From assembly GCF_018320785.1 (NCBI RefSeq), contig NC_054882.1, positions 25,052,719-25,116,718 of the forward strand: DNA of 64,000 nucleotides, read 5' to 3'. Below the pieces are notes generated by a model that made no database searches, was not told the DNA's origin, and was given only the letters and a program-made list of their open reading frames with translations. Numbering within the stretch: position 1 is the first letter of the stretch; each line of letters opens with the position of its first letter. A program made the translations under genes and the position numbers. The stretch comes from Cheilinus undulatus. Taxonomy: Eukaryota > Chordata > Actinopteri > Labriformes > Labridae. Shown piece by piece: positions 25,103-37,800 of the stretch.

Positions 25103-28100
25103 TCATGCCAAGGGGATGGAGACCGTGCCATTGGCTCGACTGCGGCTTCGAGTGTGGACGCTGGACTCCGTCAGCTCCTCGCCGTGGTCCTCCGACTTCT
25201 TGTCTGCGATGGTAGCCAGGAACCGCAGCGTGACCGAGTCCCACTCCTCTGGCAGCAGCAGGAGCAGGAAACCAAGGCAGATGATGCAGGTAGCTGCCAG
25301 GCGAACCACGCTGAAGATCACCTCATGTTTCAAAACATCTACGGCTACAGCAGGTGAGAGAATGACAGGGGCACAAGAGGGAGCCAGAGAGCAGGACAAA
25401 GAAGGTAGATAGGAGAAAAAAAACAAAGTGAGATTAATTACATAAAGTAAACCACAGGATGCTGCGGCTGAAGGGGATGAGTAAAGCAAATACGGCTTTA
25501 TAATCAGTACGGGTGATCCACTTTATCCCCTGTGTCTTTGCGGTCTCCACTCCAGGGACAAGTTGCGGTAACCCACTGACCTTCATACAGTCCATCGTGG
25601 TTAAAGAAAAGTACTCGTCTGCAGGCATTTAGTGTCGCCTTGGCAACCTGATCCTCCCTCAGCGAGAGAATAGTTTAGGCACATCAGTGATTGGGTTTCC
25701 AGGAAGAGAGAGGCAGACTTGCTGTGTAATCTGTTTGTTACAGTGGCCTGAAGTGCTGACCTCTCAATACAAAACCTGCTGTATGTGTTGCTTCTTTTTA
25801 TTTCCACAATACATTTATGTCTAACAAAGGAATATAGTTCCGTCAATCAGAGGAAAAACTTGAAATGAATTAAAAATCCTACCAGCATTTCCTGGCACAC
25901 TGAGCAGAGTCCCTATAGAAATGAGGATGGGGTAAGTCAGCACCACACCAACATGGACCAAGATGTTGAACACTGTAAAAGACAAAAGAAGAAGAAGAAA
26001 AACAATTTGACAACTAGAAATGGAACAGTCATGGACTGCTACATTTTAAATATCAGTAGACAAAAAAAATCTTAGTTAATGTAAACTGCTAAGTGTTAGC
26101 TAGATTCTTAATAAGTACAATGTTCTGGTAAATGCAAGCAGCATGGTTATAGAGATCGCAATGCTGGTCAGTGAGTTGGTCAATACACTGTTTTAGTTAT
26201 TCCTTTCTTTTAAAATAAATTCCTAAATTACTCAGTTACAAAACTTTTTCAAGTTGCTCCTGCCTGATCAAAGTGCATGCCCCATAGGTGCTGCTTGTTT
26301 TTAACTCTGTAAAGGTCTTGGAAAAGGAGTAGGATAATTACTGATCCCACCATGTTATGTACATATATAAACAAGAGTATTTGGCCACACCTATTAATTA
26401 TTGAAGTCAGGTGTTATAATCAGACCTGTTGCCACAGGTGTATAAAATCAAGCACCTAGCCATGCAGTCTCCATTAGCAAACATTTGTAATCCAAAAGAG
26501 TCGTCTTGAAGACCTCAGTGACTTTAATCATGGAGCTATGATGGATGCCATCCATATTAATGGCTAATATGAACTGAAGTCTATGATAATGGAAAAAAAA
26601 AATCAATTGTTTGGACAATTGTTTGTCGGCAGATCAGCAGAGGTGACAGTCATACACTCTAAGAAATGAAATGTTGATTTTACTTAACTAAGTTATGTCA
26701 ACCGGTTCCATACAACTGTGTTGTTTAAAATGGAAAAGCAAAACACTATTAATGTGAACAACACATATTAAGAAAATCTAACTTAATTATCTTACTTTAA
26801 AGCTACATGATATTACTACATTGCATAACCACAACAACATTATGTTGGATTTACTGACACTACATTAAGTCAACTTAATATGATTGAGTTCAACTAACTT
26901 AACACAAATGAACATTATTAATGTGGTAGGTTTGTGTCAATGCAACAACTTAGTTGTACTGGTTAAATTACAAAGTTAAATTAATACCATTTAAGTTGCA
27001 GGGCTGCACAGTGCACTGAAAAAAATGTTTAGTTGATCCTACTTAATTTTACTAACTTTAGCAGTTGCACAAAAGAAATTTGCTCAGATTCCACAAATGT
27101 TTTTATGTTACTATTTCACCTAAGGTGGACTAACTTGTGCAATCATATGTAGCAATGACTGTTAGTCATCCACTAAATCAGTTGGAGAAGTTTCACTAAT
27201 GTCAATGTGCTATCCACCATTGATTGACAATAACTAAAATAACATTGCCTCCTATAGGCGGGACCTCTTTAATTGAGACAGCAACTTCACTCATGGTGCC
27301 ATGAGAATGCGTCATAGTAGAGTATCTTGGCGTGCGTGTTTGATTTAAGTGAGATGGTTATGTTCGTTTTAATCAACTGTGTTTTGTAGCCTTGAAATCT
27401 CTTACTATTACATTATTCCAATGAAACCTCGTTATTTTTCTGTAAAAACTTAAAAGTTAAAGTAATTTTAACACAACAAAGTTACATAATATGAACAACA
27501 TCACTATTTCATTTCTTAGAGTGTAGAGCAGGATTAAAACTGGCAGCACCAGGGTAAGGACATAAGGAATGCAAGCAGGTCACAAATGAGATGGACATGA
27601 CACATGAGGTTTGCAAGAAATGCTACATGAAAATAAAATACTGCTGAAATACAACAAACAATAAAACAGGTTGACAAAATGTCAGAAGTCCAGTCATCCC
27701 TGTTTAATGCTACAGCATTTACCCCACTTTTGCTGCTTCCCATTGTAAGTAACCCACTTAAGGTTAACAGTTAAAAAGCTAATAGATTTTCTCAAGATGT
27801 GATTATTTTAGTATTACACTAAAAGAACTTTATTTCTTGCTTTAAGGGAAAAGAAATATTTTATTTTGAAGGAAAATTAGGAACTTCTAGTTGGAAAAAA
27901 ATTTAGCTTAACTACATAAAAAATCTGCTACAGATCAAAGAGTGCATCACAAAAAGGAGCAGAAGGTATAGATTATTTTTGACTTGTACATTTTAAAGTA
28001 GATGAGATATCAAAGCAGCAGTGATGTCAGTTGTTTCCATCACTGTGGGAGCAGGACAAAGCTATGGTGAGTACCATCTAACTTTTGCCCCTAGAGTAGC

Positions 28101-31100
28101 TTAACTAGGTTGCACCTAAAAGGACAAACTGAAGAGATTAATGGGACAAAAAAAACCTAAGAAGTATATTTTGGATCTTAATTTAACTGCAAATAGTGTG
28201 TTAACACTGACAGCTGTTGCCATTGTATGATTGTTTTGCCAGATACAAATCGTCATGAAATTCCTGTTTCCTGTTTCAAGTATTGCATATTGTACCGAAC
28301 TGTACTGTACCATATCCTATCCTATCCTATCCTGTTATCCTCTCCTATGAAACCAAGTTGTGAGGTGTTGTATCATATAATATTGTATGGAATAGTATCA
28401 TATCATGTCAAATTATGTCATGTCATATCATATTTTACCCTGCAATTGTCTACCATAGCTCCTAGTGTCTCACAGCCACACTGAGCTCTTATAAGTCCAC
28501 CATAACAAGCTGCTACCTCACACTCTGACCATCACTGTCTTCCTTCAACAACTCTCCTGCTGCACGAATTCAGAGCTGGATATTTTTCCGGTCGAGTGTA
28601 AAGATGTACTTCTTTGAAATTTCATTTGCATTCTTTCCATGATGACAAACCATTCAAATAATCTTAGCACGTGGCTGGGAAATGAAAGACCTATTAAAGA
28701 CCATAAGTGAACATGCTTTGATTTGCTGCATTTAACATCAAGTATTGCAGCTCCCTCACAACTGTTGGTTGAGACAATCTGCCAAAGCCAAAGAGTTGTT
28801 TGAACTTCTTTAATAACAAAGTAATACTAATGAATCATGGACTATTTAGGAACTATTCTAATCTTAGAAAATGACCCTTCCTTAAATAGTTCTGTAAAGA
28901 ATTTTTAGGCATGTTTGAGCCAAAAGTTGAGGCTTGAGTTTTTTTTTTGTTTGTTTGTTTGTTTTTATTGTGTTTTATCATTGTATTGCACACAGTCTCT
29001 CGTGATTCTATTTATTGTGTTGTCAGTGCTGTTTTTTTATGATTGATCTGAATGTATATCTTGACTGCTGGCTGTGAAACAAATTGCCCTTCACAGGGAT
29101 AATAAAGTGAACCTTGAACCTTGAACCTTGAAGTAAGGTGTAGGTGTGGCGAGTGAGCCTACCTAAGGACACCTGAGGGCGGACATGGCAAGTAGGCATG
29201 GCCTAAGGTACCGTCCAGGCGGGTAGTAGGTTTGCAACAAGCCCCTGGTGAGGCTGTCAATGTCCCAGGGGCCAGAAACTGCTGACTGTCTCTGGGCAGG
29301 CATATTTCTGGGCATATCAAAAGAAAGGCCCAAACAAAAGAGATGCTGTCGAGCTTGACCTTGGCTGCCAAAACACATGAAAGCCCATTTGTAGTTTCCA
29401 AAAATACACCGGCAGGACTCTCAGACTGTAAGGAACAAGATTCTCTGGTCTGATGAAAACAAAATTGAACTGTTTGGCCTCAATTTTAAAAGTAATGTCT
29501 GGAGGAAACCAGGCACCACTAATTACCTGTCCAAAACCATCCCAACAGTGATGGCATGGTAGTGGCAGCATCATGCTGTGGGGGTGTTTGGGACTAGAAG
29601 GTCAGGGTTGAGGGAAAGCTGAATGGAGCAAAGTACAGAAATATCCTCAATGAAAACCTGTTCCACAATGGCCAGGACATCTCAGACTGCACCAAAGGTT
29701 CATCTTCCAAAATCACAATGTCCTGAAGCACATAGCCAAGACAACACAGGAGTGGCTTAGGGACAAACCAGCAGGAGCCCTGACTTGAACCCTTATTGAA
29801 CATCCCTGGAGAGAACTGTTAATGGCTGTCCATCGACGGTCTCCATGCAACCTGACTGAGCTTGAGAGGATTTGTAAAGAAGAATGGCAGAAAATTCCCC
29901 TATCCAGGTGTGCAAAGCTTGTTGTGCCATATTCATAAAGACTCAAGGCTGTAACTGCTGCCAAAGATGCTTCAACTAAATACTAAACAAAGGGTCTGAA
30001 TACTTATGTCAATGTGGTATTTCAGTTTTCCTATTTAATACATATCTAAATTATGTTTTCACCTCGTCATGATGGGGATCTGAGTGTAGATTAATGAGAG
30101 GATAAATTAATCCAAACGATTGTAGCATCAGGCTGCAACATAACAAAACTGAAAAAAGTAAAGGGGGTCTGAATGCTGTTCTTACCAAGCCACAGTCCTG
30201 CCAGTCCACACAGGTATCCCCAGGGCAGTGATGACAGTGAGCCCCAGTGCTCTACTTTAGTAAAGTAGAGGATAAGGGGCACACAGGAGATGAAGATGAG
30301 GTTAAAGAAGCCCATAGTTGAGAGGAAGTGAGCCACTTCTCCAAGGTTGGCACTGCCCAGGAACATCTTAAACAGCACCTGGAAATTAAGGAACAATTTT
30401 AGACCCCACCAGTGAGATAAAAGTAATAGCAAACAAGGGTTAAATGATCCACCTAGAGGACTGTATATTTAGATTACCTTGTAGAGTGCTGATGTGGAGG
30501 CCGACCCCACAGCTAATGCCACACCCACAAAGGAATCCCCATGGAAACCATCAGCATACGCCATCATTACAATACCTGTGATGGCCATAATGGCGGCCAC
30601 AATCTGAGGAAAGAGACACAGAGACATCAGTAGGGTTAATAGCCCAAAAATAAGTAAAGGTAGCACTCCTTGAAAGTTTTCACACTGACCCGAACACCCA
30701 TGAACCGGTCCTTAAGAACGATCCAGGACAAGAGAAAGACAAAGGCCTTGTGGCAACAGTAGAGGGCAGAGACATCAGTGGCGGTCAGCTTCTTCAAGGC
30801 CAGGAGGTACAGGTAGTTGGTCAGTGTCCACAGGATTGAGAAAGGGGCTGTTCTCTTTACAAAAAGCTTGAGAGTCATCCCATCCTCACCAAAAAGCTTA
30901 CTGCACTCCCTGTTAGTAGAAAAAACAACAGAAGTTTGAAGGTAATAACATGTTGCAAAAGAGTCTGTGCTGAAAAAGCACTTAGCCTTGGTATGAAGAG
31001 GAAAATGGAAATGATGGCTACTTTGTTGCCTGGTTCTTCAACAACAGTTAAGTGATTTAAACCTATTACAGCTGAGAATAGTTTATTACAGCTGTTTATG

Positions 31101-34100
31101 CAATTAACCACTTAGCTTACTGCAGAAAGAGCTAGCTTTTGCAAAACAAAAAACAAAATTATAGACGAATTTCCAGTCTTTTGGGGCCAGACTAAAAAAC
31201 ATGTCCACTTTAATTGAAATGCATTTTGTCAAAACTTCAATTCCACTTACAGTAATGATACAACAAAATGTTTCTATTTGATCATTTCTACATAGACTTC
31301 TGCATGCAAGTACTCATAATGCAAACGCAAACTGCTAGAGGAAAGATATTGTGATTCTCTTATCTACATTGATTAAATGTTCTTTATTTGAACACCAATA
31401 ACTTTGCAGTGTACCTGAATTTCTGTATGGGGGTCTGCTTCTCCCGTGTGATAACCGCATGTCCGGAGTAGTAGATGGGGAAGAAAAGCATGTTCCAGTT
31501 GCTGCTGAACCAGGAAATGAAGAAAGGACAGGAGAATGACTGGAAGGTCAGCTTCACCACCTGCGTGGTGCCCACCCAGGAGGAGGAGATGCACAGAACC
31601 ACCAGCAGGCCACCCAGCACCTTCAGAGCTGTGTTGGTACATGTTTGAAAGGGTCGACTCTCTTCGCTGGTCTCGCTGGCTGGTGTCTCTGCATGAGAGT
31701 CAGAGCCGTCCTCTCCTGATGGGAAACAGCAGGAGAAAAAACATCAATAATGCATAGCAGGACAGCTACATGTCAGTGCTGCATCCTGCTCGACAGCCAA
31801 TGAGAAAGTCTTATATAAAACACATTTTGCCTCAAACTTTTTTTGACCTGTAAAAGTTTGGCTTCTTGACAACCACTGGATGGATTGCCACAAGTTTGGG
31901 ACAGTTAAATGTCTGGATAATCAAATCTGCAAGCTCACACAGTCTTTCTGGCCTCCTCTCACAAGACATACAAGTAGATTCAGACGGATTTTAATCTGGC
32001 TGTTTCTGATCAAGCGAACTTCAAGCCCCAAGCAATTTCATAAATGGAAAAAATGTGAAGTTTTGGCTACTCAATCAAAAACTACACAGTTGTTTCTTTG
32101 TTATATTTTGTGTGTAGACGTAGTTCAGGTAATCCCTGTTAGAACTCTGCTAAAATGTGCAGATCAAGACTTCATATTTGCGAATCTGTCTGGTCTGCTA
32201 ATTAACACCCACACTGCTGTCTGGAAAAAGCCAAACAATGCTATCACCTGCATCTCATGAACTCTACTAACTCTACTAATGTTGATATTGACACTGACAC
32301 ACTATATGGACCAAAGTATTAGGCTGCCTGAACATTACACCATCAGGGACTGTACTGACTTGGAAGGCTTTCCACAAGATTTGGGGAGAGTTTCTGTAGG
32401 AAACTGTGCCCATTCATTTTGTAGAGCATTTATGAGGTTAGCCGCTGACGTTGGACCAGACAGCCTGGCTCACAATCTCCATTCCAGTTCATCCTAAAGG
32501 GGCTAGGAGGGATAGAGGTCAGGGCTCTGAGTGAACCAGTCAAGTTCTTCCATGACAAACTCATCAAACCATGTTTTTATAGTCCTTACTTTGTGCACTG
32601 GGATAGAAAAAATAGAAAAAGGCCTTCCCCAAACTGTTGCCACAAAGTTGGAAACATAGCATCGTCCAAAATGTCTTGGTATGCTGAAGCATTAAGACTG
32701 TCCTTTACTGGAGATAAGGGGTCTATCTCAAACCCTAAAAAACAGCCCCATACCTTCATCCAAAGACTAGTTGGCACAATGAAGTCAGGCAGGTAACATT
32801 CTACCAACATCAGCCAAACCCAGACTCGCTCATCTGACTTCCAAACAGAGATGCACGATTGATCACCCCTTAGAATATGTTTCCACTGCTCTACAGTCGA
32901 GTGTTGGCCGACGCTTGGCAGTGGATTTGGTGATGTTAGGCTAGCATGCTGCTGCTTGGTCATTCCACGAAGCTCCCATCTCACAGTTTTTGTGCTTACA
33001 TTGACGCCAGTGGATTTTTGCAACTTTTCAGCTATGGAATCAACTTTTATGCACCATGCACGTTCGCAGTCGTTGACCCCACTCTGTGATTTTATGCGGA
33101 CTTCCACATTGTATCTGATTTGCTGTTGTTCCTTAATGCTTCCACTCCCTAATAATATCACTTGGAGTTGACAATCCAGCAGGGATGAAATTTCATGAAC
33201 CATCTTATTGAAAAAGTGGCATTGGGTTTGACTGAAACACCTGAATTAAATAATTAACAGGCAAAATACTTGTGCCCATATAATGTATTTCATCTGCTGC
33301 CCCCAAAAAGTCAAAATTTTCATATGCCACCCTTGCCTCTGTACATTGACTGTGTGTTTTGTGATATCCATACATTCTTATCTTGTAAGCATGCTGAAAT
33401 AAAATCGGTGGGCATGGTAAGTTTTATTTGATTAGCATGTCTAGATAGCCATCGTTGCCCTCGTCATTTGTGAGCATGGTCATACCATGTTCAGTGGTCA
33501 AATCTGTGTAAGATAAAATCAGAGACTGCATAAATATCCACCCCTTTTAAAGGGACTAACCTAATCCAACAGAGGTCCAGCCAATTGCTGCTATTAGCCT
33601 CACAATTAGTGAAATGAGGATCAACTGAGAGCAGTGAATGTGTCTCAATGATTGTCATATAAAGACACCTATGTCTGGAAGGTCCAGTCACTGTTGTAAA
33701 TGTGTGTAAATCTGCCTAGATCAGGCCGTCCTCACAAACTGAGCGACTGTGAAAGAAGGAGACGAGTGAGAGAGGCTATGACTTCTCTGAAGGAGTTACA
33801 AGCTTCAGCAGCTGAGATGGAAGAGACTCTGCACACAACAACTATTGCCTGGGTTCTCCACCAGTCAAAGCTCTATGGGAGAATGGCAAAGAGAAAACCA
33901 CTAGTGAAGAAAACTCACAATAAATTTCAACTAGAGTTCACCAGAAGGGATGTGAGCAACTCCATGAGCAAAGATGCTATTTGGCAGACACCAAACACTG
34001 CACATCACCACAAACATACCATCTCCACTGTGAAGTACGGTGGTGATGGCATCATGCTGTGGGATGCTTCTAGGCAGCTGGCCCTGGAAGGCTTAAGGCA

Positions 34101-34788
34101 GATTATATAATAAAAGTAGCAAAATATAGGACAATCTTATTCAGTCTGCAGAGGACTACGTATGGCTTCAGAGAAGCTTGATTTTCCAGCAAGACAATGA
34201 CCCAAAGCATACAGAAAAGCTACTTTACATATTTTAATTTGATTGTAGAACACTGTTTACACTTTGAAATTATTTTTTTAGTATTTTTTTTTTGTCAAAA
34301 AAGCCAAGTTATATTGACCATGGCACTGTATCAGCATTTAGTCTACTTACACAGTAACAGTCAAGCTGCATCTTTCCACTATTACAAAGCACAACAACAC
34401 ATACAACACATTAGCATGTAGCTTTTATTTCCCTGCCAGTTTGGAGCAGCTTTCCCTGAGTAGTTGCCCTTGGTATCAGCTCACAGTTAGCATTCTCTGC
34501 TGTAAGGGAAATAATGCACAAGGAAAGGCTTTGTCCAAAATGTGTTTGGTTAGCATTGTGGCTGTGCGTGTCATAAATAGCTTTGTCGCCTCATGATGCA
34601 GCATAACACCCATTGTAGTCAGGTGTGCACAGAAACCCGACTCCCTGAAAGCAAGAGTAAACCTAACCACATGACATTCCACAAGAAAGTCATGACAACC
34701 TTGGCTGCAACTGTTTTCACTGTTGGTACTGTTACTGCTTTGAAAATGTGGCCCCTGTGATGCATGAGAGCATGAAAAGAAGCACTTT

Positions 34789-34871
<83 letters not shown>

Positions 34872-37800
34872 TATTGATTGATAGATGTGTTTTTAGTCTT
34901 ATGACAGTGGTGCATTGTTCATCTGGCCCATTGCCTTAATGGACTGCAGTAGTAAAAGGCTCCTGGACTTGGACTGCACTGTGTAATATGTGAAGTGCTG
35001 TGTGGGCGAGCATTTCCGGAGAGAGCTCAGATCCGTTCTTTTACTTGCAACAGTGTGATCAATTTACACCAGGGCAGGAATAAAAGATGACGAGCTGGAT
35101 GTTTGCAAGCTCAGCACGTGAACCTCTGCCGTTTCCACCATGGCTACAGACACTTGAGCCTTCAAAGCACTTGAACCCGTAGTATCTCCCTTCTGCAGTA
35201 GCACGGTATCTCTGGGGTTCTCATTATTGCATCTGATGTGATAGTCTTTTGTTTGTCTAGGATCAGATATCAGCAGGAAGTTAGAAAAGAGAGTTAAGTA
35301 AAGGATTTACCAAAAAATACTTCCTCTCTTCCAAAAGAAACTGTTCCAAACTTTGTGCAGCACAGACTCTTTAATGGAATAACCCATTTTTTACTAAGGA
35401 TATTGGGGGCTTGGTTAATCATTTAGAGTGCTGAAATGTCACTGTATAATATCTAAAGATGGCTGTATCTCTGCCACCAAACTTTTCAGACAAAGTAAGT
35501 TAATGCGTGCCTTTCTCCAGGAGGGCCACTTATTTCATCAAGAAAAGATCTCTGCAGTCTTGCCAAACTTACATTATAAGTCTAATGAATGCATTAGATC
35601 ACCACTGGCACCTTGTAAGTGTAGCTAAGTGACGTCTGCAGGACAAATAAGGGTGAATATACTGCAGTAGACACCCACATTCTCATCTTAATTAAGAAAA
35701 TGTAAAGACGTACAATGTATTAAAAGTATCTGCAGAAAACTGTGCCCTCTAACAGTAATATTATCACAGATGTAATTATTAGATGGCTATGATGGGGAGT
35801 CAAATGGACTTGGATGTACAGTGCATCTTACGTTGAACTGATGCCATCACATAATGAAAAATCACCATCAACAGACTAACAGAATTAGCATTGCAACACT
35901 TTTTTAACTTAACTATATCAAGTAAAAAAGATTGAATTTAAGTTAGAGATGCATTTTCAATGTCATAGCATATCTAGGGCCCAGCTGTGGTTCAGTGGTA
36001 GAGTCTACCATCTCTCAACCGCGACGACCAGGGTTAGATCCCCAGCTTCTGAAGCTACATGGCGATGTGCCCTTGGGTAAGACGTTTAACCCCTGCCTGC
36101 TCCCACTGAATCAGTGACGTTTCAGGGTGTATTGATTGGATTAGTTCATACCGATGGCAGCAGGGGTGCGTCTTACCCACTTTTTCCACATACAACACAA
36201 ACACAGCGATGATTTATGATCTGGAGTTCATGCATTGTGTTGTATTTTGAAAGTACTGGATACGCTATGCTTTTGACTTCCTGTTTGGATCTTTCTGACC
36301 TGATGGGAACTGCCAAAGTTTGGCCGAGGCCATTGCTGAAAATAGACCTGCAGCGTATCTGCAGCAGAGTGGCACTTCAGGGACACCCAAGTGCTGGACT
36401 GGAACTGCTGATTCACTAGAAAAGGGTGCAATTTGCTCCATAGTATGATTCGCCAACAGATCACACGCAGTCACTGTATGTGGAAATTGGCGTTTGGCTC
36501 CTATGCTCTTCAGCACCTGTACGGACTGGATAATGGGGCAGGTAACAGAAGCAGCAAACTGTGGAGTATTATTTGGTGAAGCCACCAATCAGGGCTATGC
36601 TGATAATGCTATGATCCATGCAGAGACTGTAGATGGCCTTGGGGGCTCTTAACTTGCTGAGAGAGGAGGCCAAAATGTTGGGAATGCACATCTTAGGGCC
36701 CAAAGAAAGATCCTGATGTTACTGAGGTGCTTTACCTTCTTAAACCTTGCATGACTCATGACCTACTCCTGGACTCAAACACCTGCCTTTCTGCTGCTTG
36801 ATGAAACACAAAATAATCCAGCATCTTTGATTTAAGCCTGCTGGCTGTAGATATACACTCTCCATGTTACTGGTCTGAGTACCTACTTGTTTTAGCCTGA
36901 AGAGTGAGACATGCACTGTGGCTGCATCATTCAGTTCTATGACTGCTGCCATCTGTTGGTTATAAAACTTCCATCGCAGCATTTACAGCCATATCGATTC
37001 TGTAAAATCTGTATTGATACTTGTATCAGCAAGGTGCAAGTGACAATATACTGACATATTGATCTTTTAAGCACAGGCCCAGCTGGATCCAGCTCACCAA
37101 ATACTGGGTGCCCAGGACCCTGTTGGCTGGACCAGATGTCAGGGGTTCCATGGAGCATCAGTTGGGAGGATACCTGGAGAGATGGGGCATGGGATTGGCA
37201 CATACCTGGACAATGGCCATCAGGAGGTCAGAACAGTAAAGGGCCGAGCTTGACATGGTGAAGTGCCGAGCCAGCATAAGCTCCCGTACCTGTCCTGACC
37301 TCATGGCAGCCCTCGTCATCAGAGTGTGAATGGGTAAGTGTGCGATCTAAAAGGGCTTTAAAAGTGCTTTTATAAGCTCAAGTCAATGAAGTAGCATGTC
37401 TACCATTTTACAGCCTATCATGCTACAGTTGTGTTTATGATAAAAAGTCTGTAGTCTGAGTGAATTTGGCCCAAATAATTAGCAAATCAAGCCACCTTAA
37501 TTTGAAGTGATTTTTTTCCAATGTTGTCTTGCCCAAACCTCCTATCTCCAAAATCATCACTTTTCAGGGAATGAAAAAAAAAAATTGTATTTTTCAATAA
37601 TTTTTCACTCTGAATGGTGATAGTAATGATTTTTTACCCCTTTTGTTGGTTTAAAATATGAAAGGACCACTGACAGATGTAAAAGGTGACCAATAGCACT
37701 GATTGATGAAAAAAAAGAAAAATTGAGGTATGAGGTTTTTTGGGGGATAATTTTCTTATCTTATTGTACGTTAAGGGTATGCTTCTTAAGACGATTTACT

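Noticed and set aside
25116-25412. 98-codon plus-strand open frame over the SLC35F4 last exon
   Set aside because: Shadow frame on the antisense strand of a confirmed exon.
35982-36060. tRNA gene
   Set aside because: A- and B-box-like motifs are present, but the arms do not pair and the sequence continues into a SINE body.
36265-37203. Possible Ty3/gypsy retrotransposon
   Set aside because: Only one weak VHVSLFRLKQV-like match, with no LTRs, no reverse transcriptase motif and no primer-binding site.
37206-37256. Possible alternative SLC35F4 first exon (MSSSALYCSDLLMAIVQ before a GTATGT donor, minus strand)
   Set aside because: The donor is phase 0, but SLC35F4 exon 2 needs phase 1, so it cannot join in frame. 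No family resemblance was seen.
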